Source: Candidatus Desulfovibrio intestinipullorum
GTDB taxonomy: Bacteria; Desulfobacterota; Desulfovibrionia; Desulfovibrionales; Desulfovibrionaceae
NCBI GenBank assembly: GCA_019113165.1
Contig: DXHV01000073.1
Coordinates: 1-64,000, forward strand
Direction of reading: 5' to 3'
DNA length: 64,000 nucleotides
The notes under the pieces are model-generated. The model did not search any database. It saw only the letters and a list, made by a program, of their open reading frames with translations, and was not told where the DNA came from. Within the stretch, counting starts at the first letter, position 1. Every line of letters starts with the position of its first letter. This document shows positions 12,346 through 22,098 of the stretch, in pieces. Position numbers and translations under genes: made by a program.

Positions 12346-12708
12346 ATGGAACAAAAGGATATCGAATACTTCAAGGCTCTTTTAAACAACATGCTGATTG
12401 AAGCTCAGCAGAAAGGAGACTCTACCTTGGAAGAGCTGAGTGGCGACAACGAGCTCTTTGCCGATCCGGCAGACCGCGCCACCGCTGAATCCGACCGGGC
12501 CTTTACGCTGCGTATCCGTGACCGTGAACGCCGTCTGATCAAGAAGGTCAAGGAAGCGCTGCAGCGCATCAATGATGGCACCTACGGCATCTGCGAAGAA
12601 TGTGGCGACGAAATAGCCATCTCTCGCCTCAAAGCCCGCCCTGTCACCCGTCTGTGCATCAACTGCAAGGCCAAGCAGGAAATGGTGGAAAGCCAGCGCG
12701 GCAACTAG
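12346..12708 (+). CDS. dksA: DksA/TraR-family zinc-finger transcription factor
   Basis: DPADRATAESDRAFTLRIRDRERRLIKKVKEALQRINDGTYGICEECGDEIAISRLKARPVTRLCINCK. Confidence 0.9.
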   Translation: MEQKDIEYFKALLNNMLIEAQQKGDSTLEELSGDNELFADPADRATAESDRAFTLRIRDRERRLIKKVKEALQRINDGTYGICEECGDEIAISRLKARPVTRLCINCKAKQEMVESQRGN

Positions 12709-12842
12709 GCGCTCAGATCTCCCTGCACTGTTTTTTGAGAGGGCATGCCTGCACTTGTCTGCAGTCGTGCCCTTTTTTGCAGAGTTTTCCTGCAGACGGC
12801 CCGGCCGGTCTGTCTGCATCCTGCCCCAAGGAGGCCATCCCC

Positions 12843-14549
12843 ATGGACGCCCATCTTTTCCGCCGCTTTGCCCAGGCTGCCATCCCGCTGCTCACCGGGG
12901 CCAGACTTGCCAGAATACAGGAGCCTTCCAGGGACATCTACACCTTCAACCTGGATCTCTTCTCCAGGACCTCTAGCCTGGGACGCAAGGTTCAGCTTGT
13001 CCTGAAATGCGGCCGCAAGGATCCCTTTCTCTTTCTGACCACCTCCCGCCTCAGTGCCAATCAGGCGCCCTCGGCCGCTGTCATGCGCCTGCGCAAGTAC
13101 GCGGGCGGCCACAGCATACGCCACATTGTGGCCCGCTGGCAGGAGCGCGAGCTGTGGCTGCTCATGTCCGGCAGCATGCCGGCCCTTGTCCGGGACAGGG
13201 ATGGGACGGAGACGGCGGAGACGAAGGCCGTGCAGGAAGGCTTCGCAGCAGCAGGAACAAGGGGCGCAGCCGATACGGCCCTGCCCTCGGGGGACGAAGA
13301 CACGCGGCTGGTCTGGCTTGTGCTGCGCCTGAAGGAGGGCCCCCAGCTTGTCCTGGCAGGCCCCAACGAGGGGCCTCAGCCTGAAGACGTCGTGTGGCCC
13401 AGCCTGCAGGAACTGCCCGAAGCCCTTGAAAACTGGCGCAGCTGGCCTGTGCTGAGCCCTGCCCTGCGCAGAACGATTGCCAGGCTCAGCCTGGAGGATG
13501 CGGCCGCCCTGCTGGTGGATCTGGAAACAGGCACAGGCGATCTCTTCTGCTACATGAAGGATCCCGAGCGCGAAGGGGAACCTCCTGTCATGGCCAGAAT
13601 TTCTCCCTGGCCCCTGCCCGGGGTCACTGACCTGCGCGAAGAAATACGAGAGGACATCCTGCCTGCCTTCATGCAGGCAGGAGCAGACCTCGTCCTGCAG
13701 GCCGCGGCCAGGCAGCAGGCAAAGCGTGCGGCCGAGCCCTGGATTCGCAAGGAACGCAAGCTTGAGGAACGGCTGGAGCTGCAACAGGACGATGTGGCTC
13801 GTCTCACCAGAATGTGCAGCCGCAGGGAGCAGGGTCTGCTTTTGCAGGCCAACCTCTGGCAGCTGCAGGGATCACAGCGCTGCCCCTCGGTTCAGGTTCT
13901 GAATGCAGCAGGCGAGAGTGTGGAGCTGCGCCTGGATGCCCGCTACACCATACGGGAAAACATGGAGCGCTTCTTTCATACGGCCCGTCGCGGCGAACGC
14001 GGACTGGCCCGGGTGGCCGAGCGCACCAGGGCCCTTGAGGAGGAACTTCGCGCCGTGCGGGCCCAGAAGGAAGCCTGCCTGCTGGGCGGTCCTGTCCCCG
14101 AGCCTGCCCGTTCCGGGCAGCAGCCCTCCCAGGAGCCTGTGCCCAATCTGCCGGCCACAGTCCAGCTCTTTGTCAGCTCGGACGGCTTTGTGCTGCTGCG
14201 CGGCCGCAATGCCAGGGGCAATCAGGATGCCCGTCGCATTGCCTCGCCCCACGATATCTGGGTCCATGCCGAGGGCGGCCCGGGCTCCCATGTCATCATT
14301 CGCCGCAGTCACGGAGCCCAGAGCGTGCCCGAGCGCACCCTGGACGAGGCAGGCTGCCTGGCTGCCTGCCGCAGCTGGCTGCGCGACGAGCCCTCTGCCA
14401 GGCTGACCTATTGCGAAATCCGCCACGTGCGCCCCCTGCGCGGCGCAGCCCCTGGTACCATGCGCATGGACAAGGTGCTCTTCACTCGCAAGGTTGCGGT
14501 GGACTCGTCCCTGGAAACGCGTCTGGCCAGGGCTGCCGAGCGCAGCTAG
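12843..14549 (+). CDS. NFACT family RNA-binding protein (RqcH/FbpA-like)
   Basis: NFACT-N-like N-terminus, coiled-coil centre, and C-terminal DUF814-like segment (GFVLLRGRNARGNQDARRIASPHDIWVHAEGGPGSHVIIRR). Confidence 0.82.
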   Translation: MDAHLFRRFAQAAIPLLTGARLARIQEPSRDIYTFNLDLFSRTSSLGRKVQLVLKCGRKDPFLFLTTSRLSANQAPSAAVMRLRKYAGGHSIRHIVARWQERELWLLMSGSMPALVRDRDGTETAETKAVQEGFAAAGTRGAADTALPSGDEDTRLVWLVLRLKEGPQLVLAGPNEGPQPEDVVWPSLQELPEALENWRSWPVLSPALRRTIARLSLEDAAALLVDLETGTGDLFCYMKDPEREGEPPVMARISPWPLPGVTDLREEIREDILPAFMQAGADLVLQAAARQQAKRAAEPWIRKERKLEERLELQQDDVARLTRMCSRREQGLLLQANLWQLQGSQRCPSVQVLNAAGESVELRLDARYTIRENMERFFHTARRGERGLARVAERTRALEEELRAVRAQKEACLLGGPVPEPARSGQQPSQEPVPNLPATVQLFVSSDGFVLLRGRNARGNQDARRIASPHDIWVHAEGGPGSHVIIRRSHGAQSVPERTLDEAGCLAACRSWLRDEPSARLTYCEIRHVRPLRGAAPGTMRMDKVLFTRKVAVDSSLETRLARAAERS

Positions 14550-14643
14550 TGTCTAATTACAAAAATCCATCATGCTACATGCGTCTGAAAATACAGTGAT
14601 TTTCAATCGATAGCTGTATGTGGACTAATAAAATTAAACACTA
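14547..14643. mobile_element. 97-bp AT-rich MITE-like element with imperfect terminal inverted repeats
   Basis: TAGTGTCTAATTA...TTAAACACTA ends, with an internal ATACAG...CTGTAT inverted repeat. AT-rich against GC-rich flanks. Confidence 0.4.
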
Positions 14644-14656
14644 GGGATCCTCTTTT

Positions 14657-17188
14657 TCAGCAGATCCAGCAGGGCTGGCCTGCCACAGACTCAAGCCAGT
14701 CCCAGGCTTCGTCCCTCTCGTAGAAGCGGGCGGCATTGTCCCTGTCGCAGAGTTCCGGCTCCACCAGCTGATAGAATTTTTCCTGCAGCCTGTCCTGCAT
14801 GCCGCGTGTCAGCGCCTGCACGGACGGCTTGCCGCTGCGCAGAAAGCGCCGCAGCCGTGTCTGAAATTCCTGCGGGCTCTTGCAGGGCACGTCGATGATG
14901 CCTGCGGCCTCGTTGGCCTCCAAATCGGCCAGACGCAGCAGGGCCGCCACGGTGCGGCAGAACCGGTCTCCGCGCCAGGGAAAGAGGTGTACCCTGCCGC
15001 GCTCGTAGACCATGCTCGATTTGGCCAGGTTCATGGAGGCAAAGGCCTTGCGGCCTTCGCGAAAGAGCCGTCTGGCCGTGTGGTTGCCGAAGGAGGGCTC
15101 TGCGCCGCTCGTGTAGAGCTCGTACATGGTCTCCCGCACGCGATCGTGCACGGCCTGGCTTGATCCGGCAAAGCGCGGCGGCGTGCCCTCATTGTCCGGC
15201 ACCAGGCCTATGCGGGCTTCCTCCTCGTCCAGAGTCTCCACCTTCCAGCTGCGGCCGGCAAAGAGAATGCGCATGCCCTTTTGCAGGGGCTCGGTGAGCG
15301 GCAGCTTGCCAATGACGCGCCCTTCGTTCTCGAGCAAAAATTCCGAAGGCGTGCTGAAGGCTGTGCTGAAGTCGCTGCGGCCTGTCACGATTTGGCCTGC
15401 CTCGGCCAGGCGCAGCTCCCTGCTCTCCTCGTCCCTGCAGAGGATCTTCCTGTTCACAAGCCCTCGCAGCAGGGCCACAAAGTCTTCCTGGCTCACGGCA
15501 AAGGGGCCCGTGGCGCAGAGCAGGTTCCAGAGATGCGAGGGCTTGACCCCCTGGTACTGGCCAATGACAGAGAGAATTTGCTGCACAAGGGTGGAGAAAT
15601 GGGGTCTGGGGCTCTCCACAGGCTCGTACCAGCTGGCATTGAGCAGTTTGAAGACGGCCAGGGTCTGGAAGAGCCCCAGGCGCAGCCTGTCGCCCAGGGA
15701 GGCGTTGCGCAGAAGAAAGTGTTCCAGCAGAAAGACTCGTATGGTCTGCCGGCTGCCCCTGCGGCCTGCCCGGCCCAGGCGCTGGCGCAGGCTGGCCACG
15801 GAATTGGGGGCATCCAGCTGGGACACGCTGTCCATGTTGCCAATGTCTATGCCGAGCTCCAGGGTCATGGTGCACACGGCCGTGGTGGGCGTGTCCGCGG
15901 CCTGCAGGCGCTGCTCCAGCTGCTGGCGCAAGTCCCTGGACAGGCTGCCGTGATGGGGAAAGAATTCGTTGGCCTGACCGTTGTCACGGCACTTGCGCGC
16001 CAGGTGGGAGGCCACAAGCTCGGCCCGGGCCCTGGAATTGGTAAAGACCAGATGGTGGCCGCCCTGCAGCATGTGATAGAGATCGTCCATCATCTGCTCC
16101 AGGCCGCGCTCCTGGACATAGCTGCGCAGAAAGGGCGGCACGTCCAGATAGGCCATGAGCTGCATGAGCGGACGCCGGCTCTCCGGCTCCTTGATGACGA
16201 CACAGGGATAGTCCTGCCGGTGGGGCCTGAGCTCCTGCACCATGTCATCCTCGTTGCCAAAGGTGGCACTGAGGGCCAGGCGGGGAATGGTACGGTGGGC
16301 CAGGGCTTCAAGACGGCGCAGCTGGCTTAAGAGCTGCCGGCCGCGCTCGTTGCTCACAAAGGAGTGAAATTCGTCAATGATGACATAGCCAAGCGCAGAA
16401 AAGGCCCGGTAGCACCACAGGGGATAGCGCAGAAGAAAGCCTTCCAGGGACTCGGGCGTGGTGAGCAGCAGGCCCCCGGGACTGTTGAGATAGGCCTGCT
16501 TGTCGGCCCAGGGCAGATCGCCGTGCCAGGGAATGACGGACAGATCGAGCCTGCGGGCCAGATCCTGCAGCCGGCGGAACTGATCGTTGATGAGGGCCTT
16601 GAGGGGGCTTATGTAGAGTATGGCCGTCCCCTGACAGGGATGGGCGGCCACATGGGAGAGGGCCGGCAGAAAGGCGGCCTCCGTCTTGCCCGAGGCCGTG
16701 GCTGCGGAAATGATTACGTCGCTTGCGGCCGAAAGCACAGGCTCAAGGGATCGTTCCTGAATGGGGCGCAGGCCCTGCCAGCCCTGCTCGGCAATCCAGG
16801 CCTGCACGCGTTTGTCCAGACGGGCCAGGCCCGCCTGTCCGCTCCCCGTGCCATCCTGCCCCGAATACTGGCCCGCATCCTGAACACGTTCTGCGTTATT
16901 ATCGTCCAGAGACATTTCGCCAGGGGACTCTTCATCAAAGGATATCTCCGTGATCCGCCCTGCCCGGCTGCCCGCCTCGCTGCCTGCGGCAGCCGCACCG
17001 GACGCAGCAGCCCCGGGGCCCGGACGGAACGCCACCTCGAAACGACCAGGGGACTCCGACAACTCGGAGCCCTGTCCATGCGCCGGCCTGCCTGCCGGAT
17101 CCGTGTCTGTGAACAGGGAGGATGTCACGTTTTCTGCTGCCTCTCTCAAAAGTGCACAGAGGCCTGTGCAGCGTCCGTTGTGCTGCAC
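14657..17188 (-). CDS. DEAD/DEAH-box helicase, Lhr-like (start uncertain)
   Basis: LRPIQERSLEPVLSAASDVIISAATASGKTEAAFLPAL; VIIDEFHSF (DExH); LALSATF; QRLGRAGRRG. Confidence 0.85.
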   Translation of the reverse strand: MQHNGRCTGLCALLREAAENVTSSLFTDTDPAGRPAHGQGSELSESPGRFEVAFRPGPGAAASGAAAAGSEAGSRAGRITEISFDEESPGEMSLDDNNAERVQDAGQYSGQDGTGSGQAGLARLDKRVQAWIAEQGWQGLRPIQERSLEPVLSAASDVIISAATASGKTEAAFLPALSHVAAHPCQGTAILYISPLKALINDQFRRLQDLARRLDLSVIPWHGDLPWADKQAYLNSPGGLLLTTPESLEGFLLRYPLWCYRAFSALGYVIIDEFHSFVSNERGRQLLSQLRRLEALAHRTIPRLALSATFGNEDDMVQELRPHRQDYPCVVIKEPESRRPLMQLMAYLDVPPFLRSYVQERGLEQMMDDLYHMLQGGHHLVFTNSRARAELVASHLARKCRDNGQANEFFPHHGSLSRDLRQQLEQRLQAADTPTTAVCTMTLELGIDIGNMDSVSQLDAPNSVASLRQRLGRAGRRGSRQTIRVFLLEHFLLRNASLGDRLRLGLFQTLAVFKLLNASWYEPVESPRPHFSTLVQQILSVIGQYQGVKPSHLWNLLCATGPFAVSQEDFVALLRGLVNRKILCRDEESRELRLAEAGQIVTGRSDFSTAFSTPSEFLLENEGRVIGKLPLTEPLQKGMRILFAGRSWKVETLDEEEARIGLVPDNEGTPPRFAGSSQAVHDRVRETMYELYTSGAEPSFGNHTARRLFREGRKAFASMNLAKSSMVYERGRVHLFPWRGDRFCRTVAALLRLADLEANEAAGIIDVPCKSPQEFQTRLRRFLRSGKPSVQALTRGMQDRLQEKFYQLVEPELCDRDNAARFYERDEAWDWLESVAGQPCWIC

Positions 17189-17221
17189 AGGCCTTGAGAT
17201 CTTCTTGTCCTGCTCCCCCGA

Positions 17222-18613
17222 CTAGAGGGACAGGGTGCGTTCAATGCGTGCCAGGGTCTCTTCCCGTCCGAGGAAGGCCATGATGTCGTGCAGGTGGGAA
17301 CCGCCCATGAAGCCGACCAGGGCCGTGCGCAGGGCCGGGGCAATATCCTTGAAGGTGAGGTTGTTGTCCTTCACGAAGTCGTTGAACACCGTATTCAGGT
17401 GCTCGGCCTCGAAGGGCTCGCAGGTTTTCAGCACGGTGGCGAGTGCCTGCAAGCGTTCCTTTGTCTCGGGACGGATGTTCTTGGTGACGGCCTTCTCGTC
17501 GTAGGCAAGATCGGCCGTGCCAACCAGCATGGGCGCAAAAGCCGCAGCCAGCTCCACCAGGGTCTTGGCACGTTCCCTGAACAGGGTGCACAGGCCCTGC
17601 AGGCGCTCGTCAGAGAGGTCGCCGTAGCCTGCCTCCTCGGCAAAGGGACGCACCAGGCGGGCCAGCTCGGCAACAGGCAGGGCGCGCATGTAGTGGGCAT
17701 TGAGCCACTGCAGCTTGTTCACGTCAAAGCGGGCTGCCGAGGGATTGAGGTGGGTGCCGTCAAAGAGCTCCACAAGCTCGTCCAGGGAGAAGATTTCCTG
17801 ATCGCCGTGGGACCAGCCCAGACGCACCAGGTAGTTGACCAGAGCATGGGGCAGGAGGCCGTCCTTCTCGTATTCGATGACGGCGCGGGCGCCGTGGCGC
17901 TTGGAGAGCTTGGCGCCGTCGGAGCCCAGGATCATGGGCACGTGACCGAAGACGGGTTCCTGGAAGCCCAGGGCACGGTAGATGAGAATCTGGCGGGGCG
18001 TGTTGGAGACGTGGTCGTCGCCGCGGATGACGTGAGTAATGCCCATTTCATGATCATCGACCACAACGGCCATGTTGTAGGTCGGCGTGCCGTCGGCGCG
18101 CTGCAGCACCATGTCGTCGAGCTCGGAGACGTCCACGGCAATGCGGCCCTTGACCATGTCGTCAAAGACAATCTTGCCTTCCTGCGGGCACTTGAGGCGC
18201 ACGCAGCGGCCTTCTCCGGGTCCGAGATGGAGGTCACGGCAGTGCCCGTTGTAGCGGGGCTTGAGCCCCAGCTCCTTGGCCTTCTGACGCATGGCGTCCA
18301 CTTCTTCGGCCGTGCAGGAGCACCAGTAGGCCTGGCCGCTTTCCAGCAGCCTGTTCACGTACTGCCTGTACAGATCCATGCGCTGGGTCTGATAGGTCAG
18401 CTCGCCGTCCCAGTCGAGGCCCAGCCACTTCATGGACGCAAGGATGGAGTCCGTGTATTCCTGCCTGGAACGCAAAAGGTCCGTGTCCTCGATGCGCAGA
18501 TGGAACTGTCCCTTGTAATGGCGGGCCATGAGCCAGCAGAAGATGGCCGTGCGCGCACCGCCAATATGCAAGTGTCCTGTGGGGCTCGGAGCAAAACGGG
18601 TAACTACATTCAT
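17222..18613 (-). CDS. gltX: Glutamyl-tRNA synthetase
   Basis: TRFAPSPTGHLHIGGARTAIFCWLMARH; GAKLSKRHGARAV. Confidence 0.97.
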   Translation of the reverse strand: MNVVTRFAPSPTGHLHIGGARTAIFCWLMARHYKGQFHLRIEDTDLLRSRQEYTDSILASMKWLGLDWDGELTYQTQRMDLYRQYVNRLLESGQAYWCSCTAEEVDAMRQKAKELGLKPRYNGHCRDLHLGPGEGRCVRLKCPQEGKIVFDDMVKGRIAVDVSELDDMVLQRADGTPTYNMAVVVDDHEMGITHVIRGDDHVSNTPRQILIYRALGFQEPVFGHVPMILGSDGAKLSKRHGARAVIEYEKDGLLPHALVNYLVRLGWSHGDQEIFSLDELVELFDGTHLNPSAARFDVNKLQWLNAHYMRALPVAELARLVRPFAEEAGYGDLSDERLQGLCTLFRERAKTLVELAAAFAPMLVGTADLAYDEKAVTKNIRPETKERLQALATVLKTCEPFEAEHLNTVFNDFVKDNNLTFKDIAPALRTALVGFMGGSHLHDIMAFLGREETLARIERTLSL

Positions 18614-18947
18614 GGATATTCCGGCGTCCTGCGCCCCGATATGCAGGGACAGGGCGTCGCCTCCTTAAAGCTATATATTTGGAATGAAGGGAATGTGCTG
18701 CAGGGCCGCAGGGCGCTGCCAGAGAATCGGGGCAGCGGGGTGTGCGGCTGGCATGTGCCGGGGCACGTTGTACCTGCTTTTGCCGGCCCCTGCAATGCAC
18801 AAGGGCCCCCTGGTACCCGGGGCCAGGGCCCCGAACGTCCCCCTGGAACGTTGCCAGCCTGCACCGGCTTGGCGTATGAAACCACAAAAAAACGGGTCCT
18901 GTGCCCGCACGTTCCCAAGGACACCCACTCAAGCAAGAGGATTCTTC

Positions 18948-19904
18948 ATGTCCGTATACATTTCCGGTTCCCTGGCCTTTGACCGCATCATGAACTTCAA
19001 CGGCAACTTCCAGGATCACATCCTCCTGGACAAGCTGCACATGATCAACATCAGCTTCATGGTGGACGACATGATTGAGCGGCGCGGCGGCTGCGCCGGC
19101 AACATTGCCTACACCATGGCCCTGCTCGGCGAACACCCCGTCATCCTGAGCGCTGCCGGCAAGGACTTCGGGGACTACGGCGCCCATCTGCAGGATGTGG
19201 GCCTTTCCCTGGAAGGCATCCGCGTGGACAGGAATCTCTTCACGGCCCTGTGCTTCATTACCACCGACCTCTCCGGCAATCAGCTCACAGGCTTCTATCC
19301 CGGTGCCATGGCCAGGCCCTGCGGCTACACCTTCCCCGGCCTGCAGAGCGACGATCTGGCCATTGTCTCTCCCGGCAACATGGACGACATGCAGAAGCTG
19401 CCGGAGTTCTACCGGGAAAAGGGCGTGCGTTTCATCTTCGATCCGGGTCAGCAGCTGCCTGTCTTCACGAAGGACATGATGAGCAGAGCCATAGACGGTG
19501 CCTTTGCCTATGTCTGCAACGACTACGAGCTGGGCATGACCTGCAAGCTGCTGGAACTGAAGGAAGAGGAAGAGCTCCTCAAGTCCGTGGAGTGGATCAT
19601 CACCACCCTGGGCGCCAGCGGCTGCCGCGTGCGCGGCAGGGACGGCACGGATGCCCACATCAAGGCCGTGCCCTGCGACCAGGTTCTTGATCCCACCGGT
19701 GCCGGCGATGCCCACAGGGGCGGCCTGCTCTTCGGCCTCACCCACGGCCTCTCTGTCATCGAGGCCTGCCAGTTCGGATCCGTGTCCGCAAGCTATGCCA
19801 TTGCCTGCCAGGGCACACAGGAACACCACTTCACTCCTGACGACTTCACGAAGCGCTACGAGGCCGCCTACGGCCCCATGCCGATCACGCTGGCCGACAG
19901 ATAG
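18948..19904 (+). CDS. PfkB-family carbohydrate/nucleoside kinase
   Basis: ISGSLAFDRIMNF; GGCAGNIAYTMALLGE; DPTGAGDAHRGGLLFGL (PfkB signature). Confidence 0.88.
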   Translation: MSVYISGSLAFDRIMNFNGNFQDHILLDKLHMINISFMVDDMIERRGGCAGNIAYTMALLGEHPVILSAAGKDFGDYGAHLQDVGLSLEGIRVDRNLFTALCFITTDLSGNQLTGFYPGAMARPCGYTFPGLQSDDLAIVSPGNMDDMQKLPEFYREKGVRFIFDPGQQLPVFTKDMMSRAIDGAFAYVCNDYELGMTCKLLELKEEEELLKSVEWIITTLGASGCRVRGRDGTDAHIKAVPCDQVLDPTGAGDAHRGGLLFGLTHGLSVIEACQFGSVSASYAIACQGTQEHHFTPDDFTKRYEAAYGPMPITLADR

Positions 19905-19945
19905 TCCCCACGCACAGGGCATGCCCTGTTGCAGCGTTCTCTGAC

Positions 19946-20692
19946 TCAGGATCGCCTGCGGGCCTTCACAACCACGCGTCCAGCCCGACCCCGTCCCGAT
20001 CTGTTTCGTTCCGACCGCGGCCGTACCCTCATTGTTCCGGGTACGGCCCTTTTTGTTTTCTGTTCAGCCTCGGGCAGACAGCGATCCACCCACCAGCGCC
20101 GGTCCACGCGACCGTACCACCAGCGGCTGTGATCCACCTGCAGCATCTGCCTTGCCACGGCTCTGGCCACGTCTGTCTTCAGTCTGTCCAGGGCCGCGTC
20201 TATCCAGTCCCTGGCAAAGGCATTGCCCTTGTCCAGCTCTTCCTTGAGATTGAAGAGCAGATCGAGCTGATCGGCGTCCTTGGCAATCCTGGCTTCCGGG
20301 CTCTCGCGCTGCTCGAATTCCTCCAGGGCGCCCACGATGTCCTCTTCAAGCCCTGTGCCTGCCACGGCGTCGAGCTGGGCCTGCTTCTGATCCGTCTGCA
20401 CGTAGCGCTGGTTCATGTAGTTGAGGTCCGAGGTGCGGGCCTCGTGCAAATCATGGAAAAGGCCGAGCAGGGCCGCACGGGCAGGGTTGGCGCCGGCCCT
20501 CTTGGCCAGCACATAGCTCATGAAGGCAACCCTGAAGCTGTGCTGGGCCACGTCCTCATTGCCCGTGCCAAGAAAGATCCAGCCCGAACGGGGGGTCTTG
20601 CGCAGCATGCCGGCCTCGAAAAAGAGGTCGACTATGCGGTCCAGCTCTTCGGGGGAAAGGAGCGGGGAGCCCTTGGCAACATGGTCGCTCAC
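19946..20692 (-). CDS. HD-domain (YfbR-like) phosphohydrolase with Arg-rich C-terminal tail
   Basis: DVAQHSFRVAFMSYVLAKRAG...LLGLFHDLHEARTSDL...AKDADQLDLLF. GTG start at 20692 overlaps the upstream TGA stop (GTGA). Confidence 0.78.
   Translation of the reverse strand: MSDHVAKGSPLLSPEELDRIVDLFFEAGMLRKTPRSGWIFLGTGNEDVAQHSFRVAFMSYVLAKRAGANPARAALLGLFHDLHEARTSDLNYMNQRYVQTDQKQAQLDAVAGTGLEEDIVGALEEFEQRESPEARIAKDADQLDLLFNLKEELDKGNAFARDWIDAALDRLKTDVARAVARQMLQVDHSRWWYGRVDRRWWVDRCLPEAEQKTKRAVPGTMRVRPRSERNRSGRGRAGRVVVKARRRS
20019..20059 (+). terminator. Rho-independent terminator for the PfkB kinase, inside the 3' end of the convergent HD gene
   Basis: 10-bp perfect stem GGCCGTACCC/GGGTACGGCC followed by CTTTTTGTTTT. 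Confidence 0.85.
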
Positions 20693-22068
20693 TCGTTTTC
20701 TCCCTTTTCGATTTCGTACTTGCGCAGCTTCTTGTGCAGGGTGGCCCTGGTGATGCCGAGCTTGCGGGCCGCGGCGCTCTTGTTGTCCCCGGTCTCGCGC
20801 AGGGTTTCCTCTATGGCCCGGCGCTCTATCTCCTCCAGGGGCAGTCCTGCCAGGGAAGAGGGCGCCTCGCTCGGCCGGATGAAGTCCTTGCCTGCGGCAT
20901 TGATGATGTTGACGGGCAGCTCTGGCCCCATGACCAGATCGCCGGCACAGAGGATCACGGCCCGTTCCACGGCATTCTGCAGTTCGCGGACGTTGCCCGG
21001 CCAGTCGTAGTGCAGCAGAAGATCCATGCACTGCGGGGAAAAGCCCTTGACGGTCTTGTGGTTGCGCTCGGAGAAACGGCTCAGGAAGAAGGTGGCAAGC
21101 AGGGGGATGTCCTCCTTGCGCTGGCGCAGGGGCGGCACCTCGAGACTGATGACATTGAGGCGGAAATAGAGGTCCTCGCGAAAGCGGCGTTCCTCCACTT
21201 CCTTGCGCAGATCGCGGTTCGTGGCCGCAATGACGCGCACATCCACATGCTCGCTCTTGTCCGAACCCACCCTTTGTATTTCACCCTGCTGCAGGGCACG
21301 CAGGAGCTTGGCCTGCACGGAAAAGGGCATCTCGCCTATTTCGTCCAGGAAGAGGGTGCCGTGGTCTGCCTGCTTGAAGCGGCCGTCCCTGCGGCGATCC
21401 GCGCCCGTGAAGGCGCCCTTTTCATGGCCGAAGAGCTCGGATTCGAGCAGGGTTTCCGCGAGGGCTGCGCAGTTGACGGTCACCAGGGGCGCGTCTTTGC
21501 GCAGGCTCTGCGAATGCAGGGCCCTGGCCACCAGTTCCTTGCCCGTGCCGGACTCGCCGGTCACCAGCACCGTGGCCTCCGTGGGCGCAACAGTGCGTAT
21601 CATGGCCAGCATGCTGGTAATGGCCGAGGAGCGGCCCAGGATTTCCGGACTCTTGTTTTCCTCGCTGAGCTGGCGGCGCAGCTCCCTGTTTTCCACGCCC
21701 ATGTGGGAGTGCTCTATGGCCCTGGCCAGGGTGGCCTTGAGGGCATCAAAGTCCAGGGGCTTGATAAGGTAGTCGTAGGCACCGATGCGCAGGGCCTCCA
21801 CTGCGGTTTCCACCGAGGAATAGGCCGTCATGAGGATGACCGGAAGGGACGGATTGTAACTTAAGATCTGCTTCATGGCTTCGATGCCATTGACCTTGCC
21901 CATGCGCACGTCCGTCAGTACGGCAGCAAAGGACTTTTCCCGCACTGCCGCCACGGCCTCGTCGCCATCGCTGGCTTCCTCCACGGCGTAGCCCCAGGTC
22001 TTGAGCATCATCCGCAGCATGCCGCGGTGCGCGTCGTCGTCATCCACCACGAGTATAGTTGTTGTCAT
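20689..22068 (-). CDS. Sigma-54-dependent response regulator (NtrC/ZraR family)
   Basis: Receiver domain (ILVVDDDDAHRGMLRMML), AAA+ domain (VTGESGTGKELVARALH, GAFTGADRRRDG), Fis HTH at the C-terminus. Confidence 0.95.
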   Translation of the reverse strand: MTTTILVVDDDDAHRGMLRMMLKTWGYAVEEASDGDEAVAAVREKSFAAVLTDVRMGKVNGIEAMKQILSYNPSLPVILMTAYSSVETAVEALRIGAYDYLIKPLDFDALKATLARAIEHSHMGVENRELRRQLSEENKSPEILGRSSAITSMLAMIRTVAPTEATVLVTGESGTGKELVARALHSQSLRKDAPLVTVNCAALAETLLESELFGHEKGAFTGADRRRDGRFKQADHGTLFLDEIGEMPFSVQAKLLRALQQGEIQRVGSDKSEHVDVRVIAATNRDLRKEVEERRFREDLYFRLNVISLEVPPLRQRKEDIPLLATFFLSRFSERNHKTVKGFSPQCMDLLLHYDWPGNVRELQNAVERAVILCAGDLVMGPELPVNIINAAGKDFIRPSEAPSSLAGLPLEEIERRAIEETLRETGDNKSAAARKLGITRATLHKKLRKYEIEKGENE

Positions 22069-22098
22069 GATTATCCCAGAAATGTTGTCTGTGAGGAG

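Noticed and set aside
18805-18836. GC-rich nested palindrome GGGCCCCCTGGTACCCGGGGCCAGGGCCCC
   Set aside because: Sits in a divergent promoter gap; no T-tract and could be chance in GC-rich DNA.
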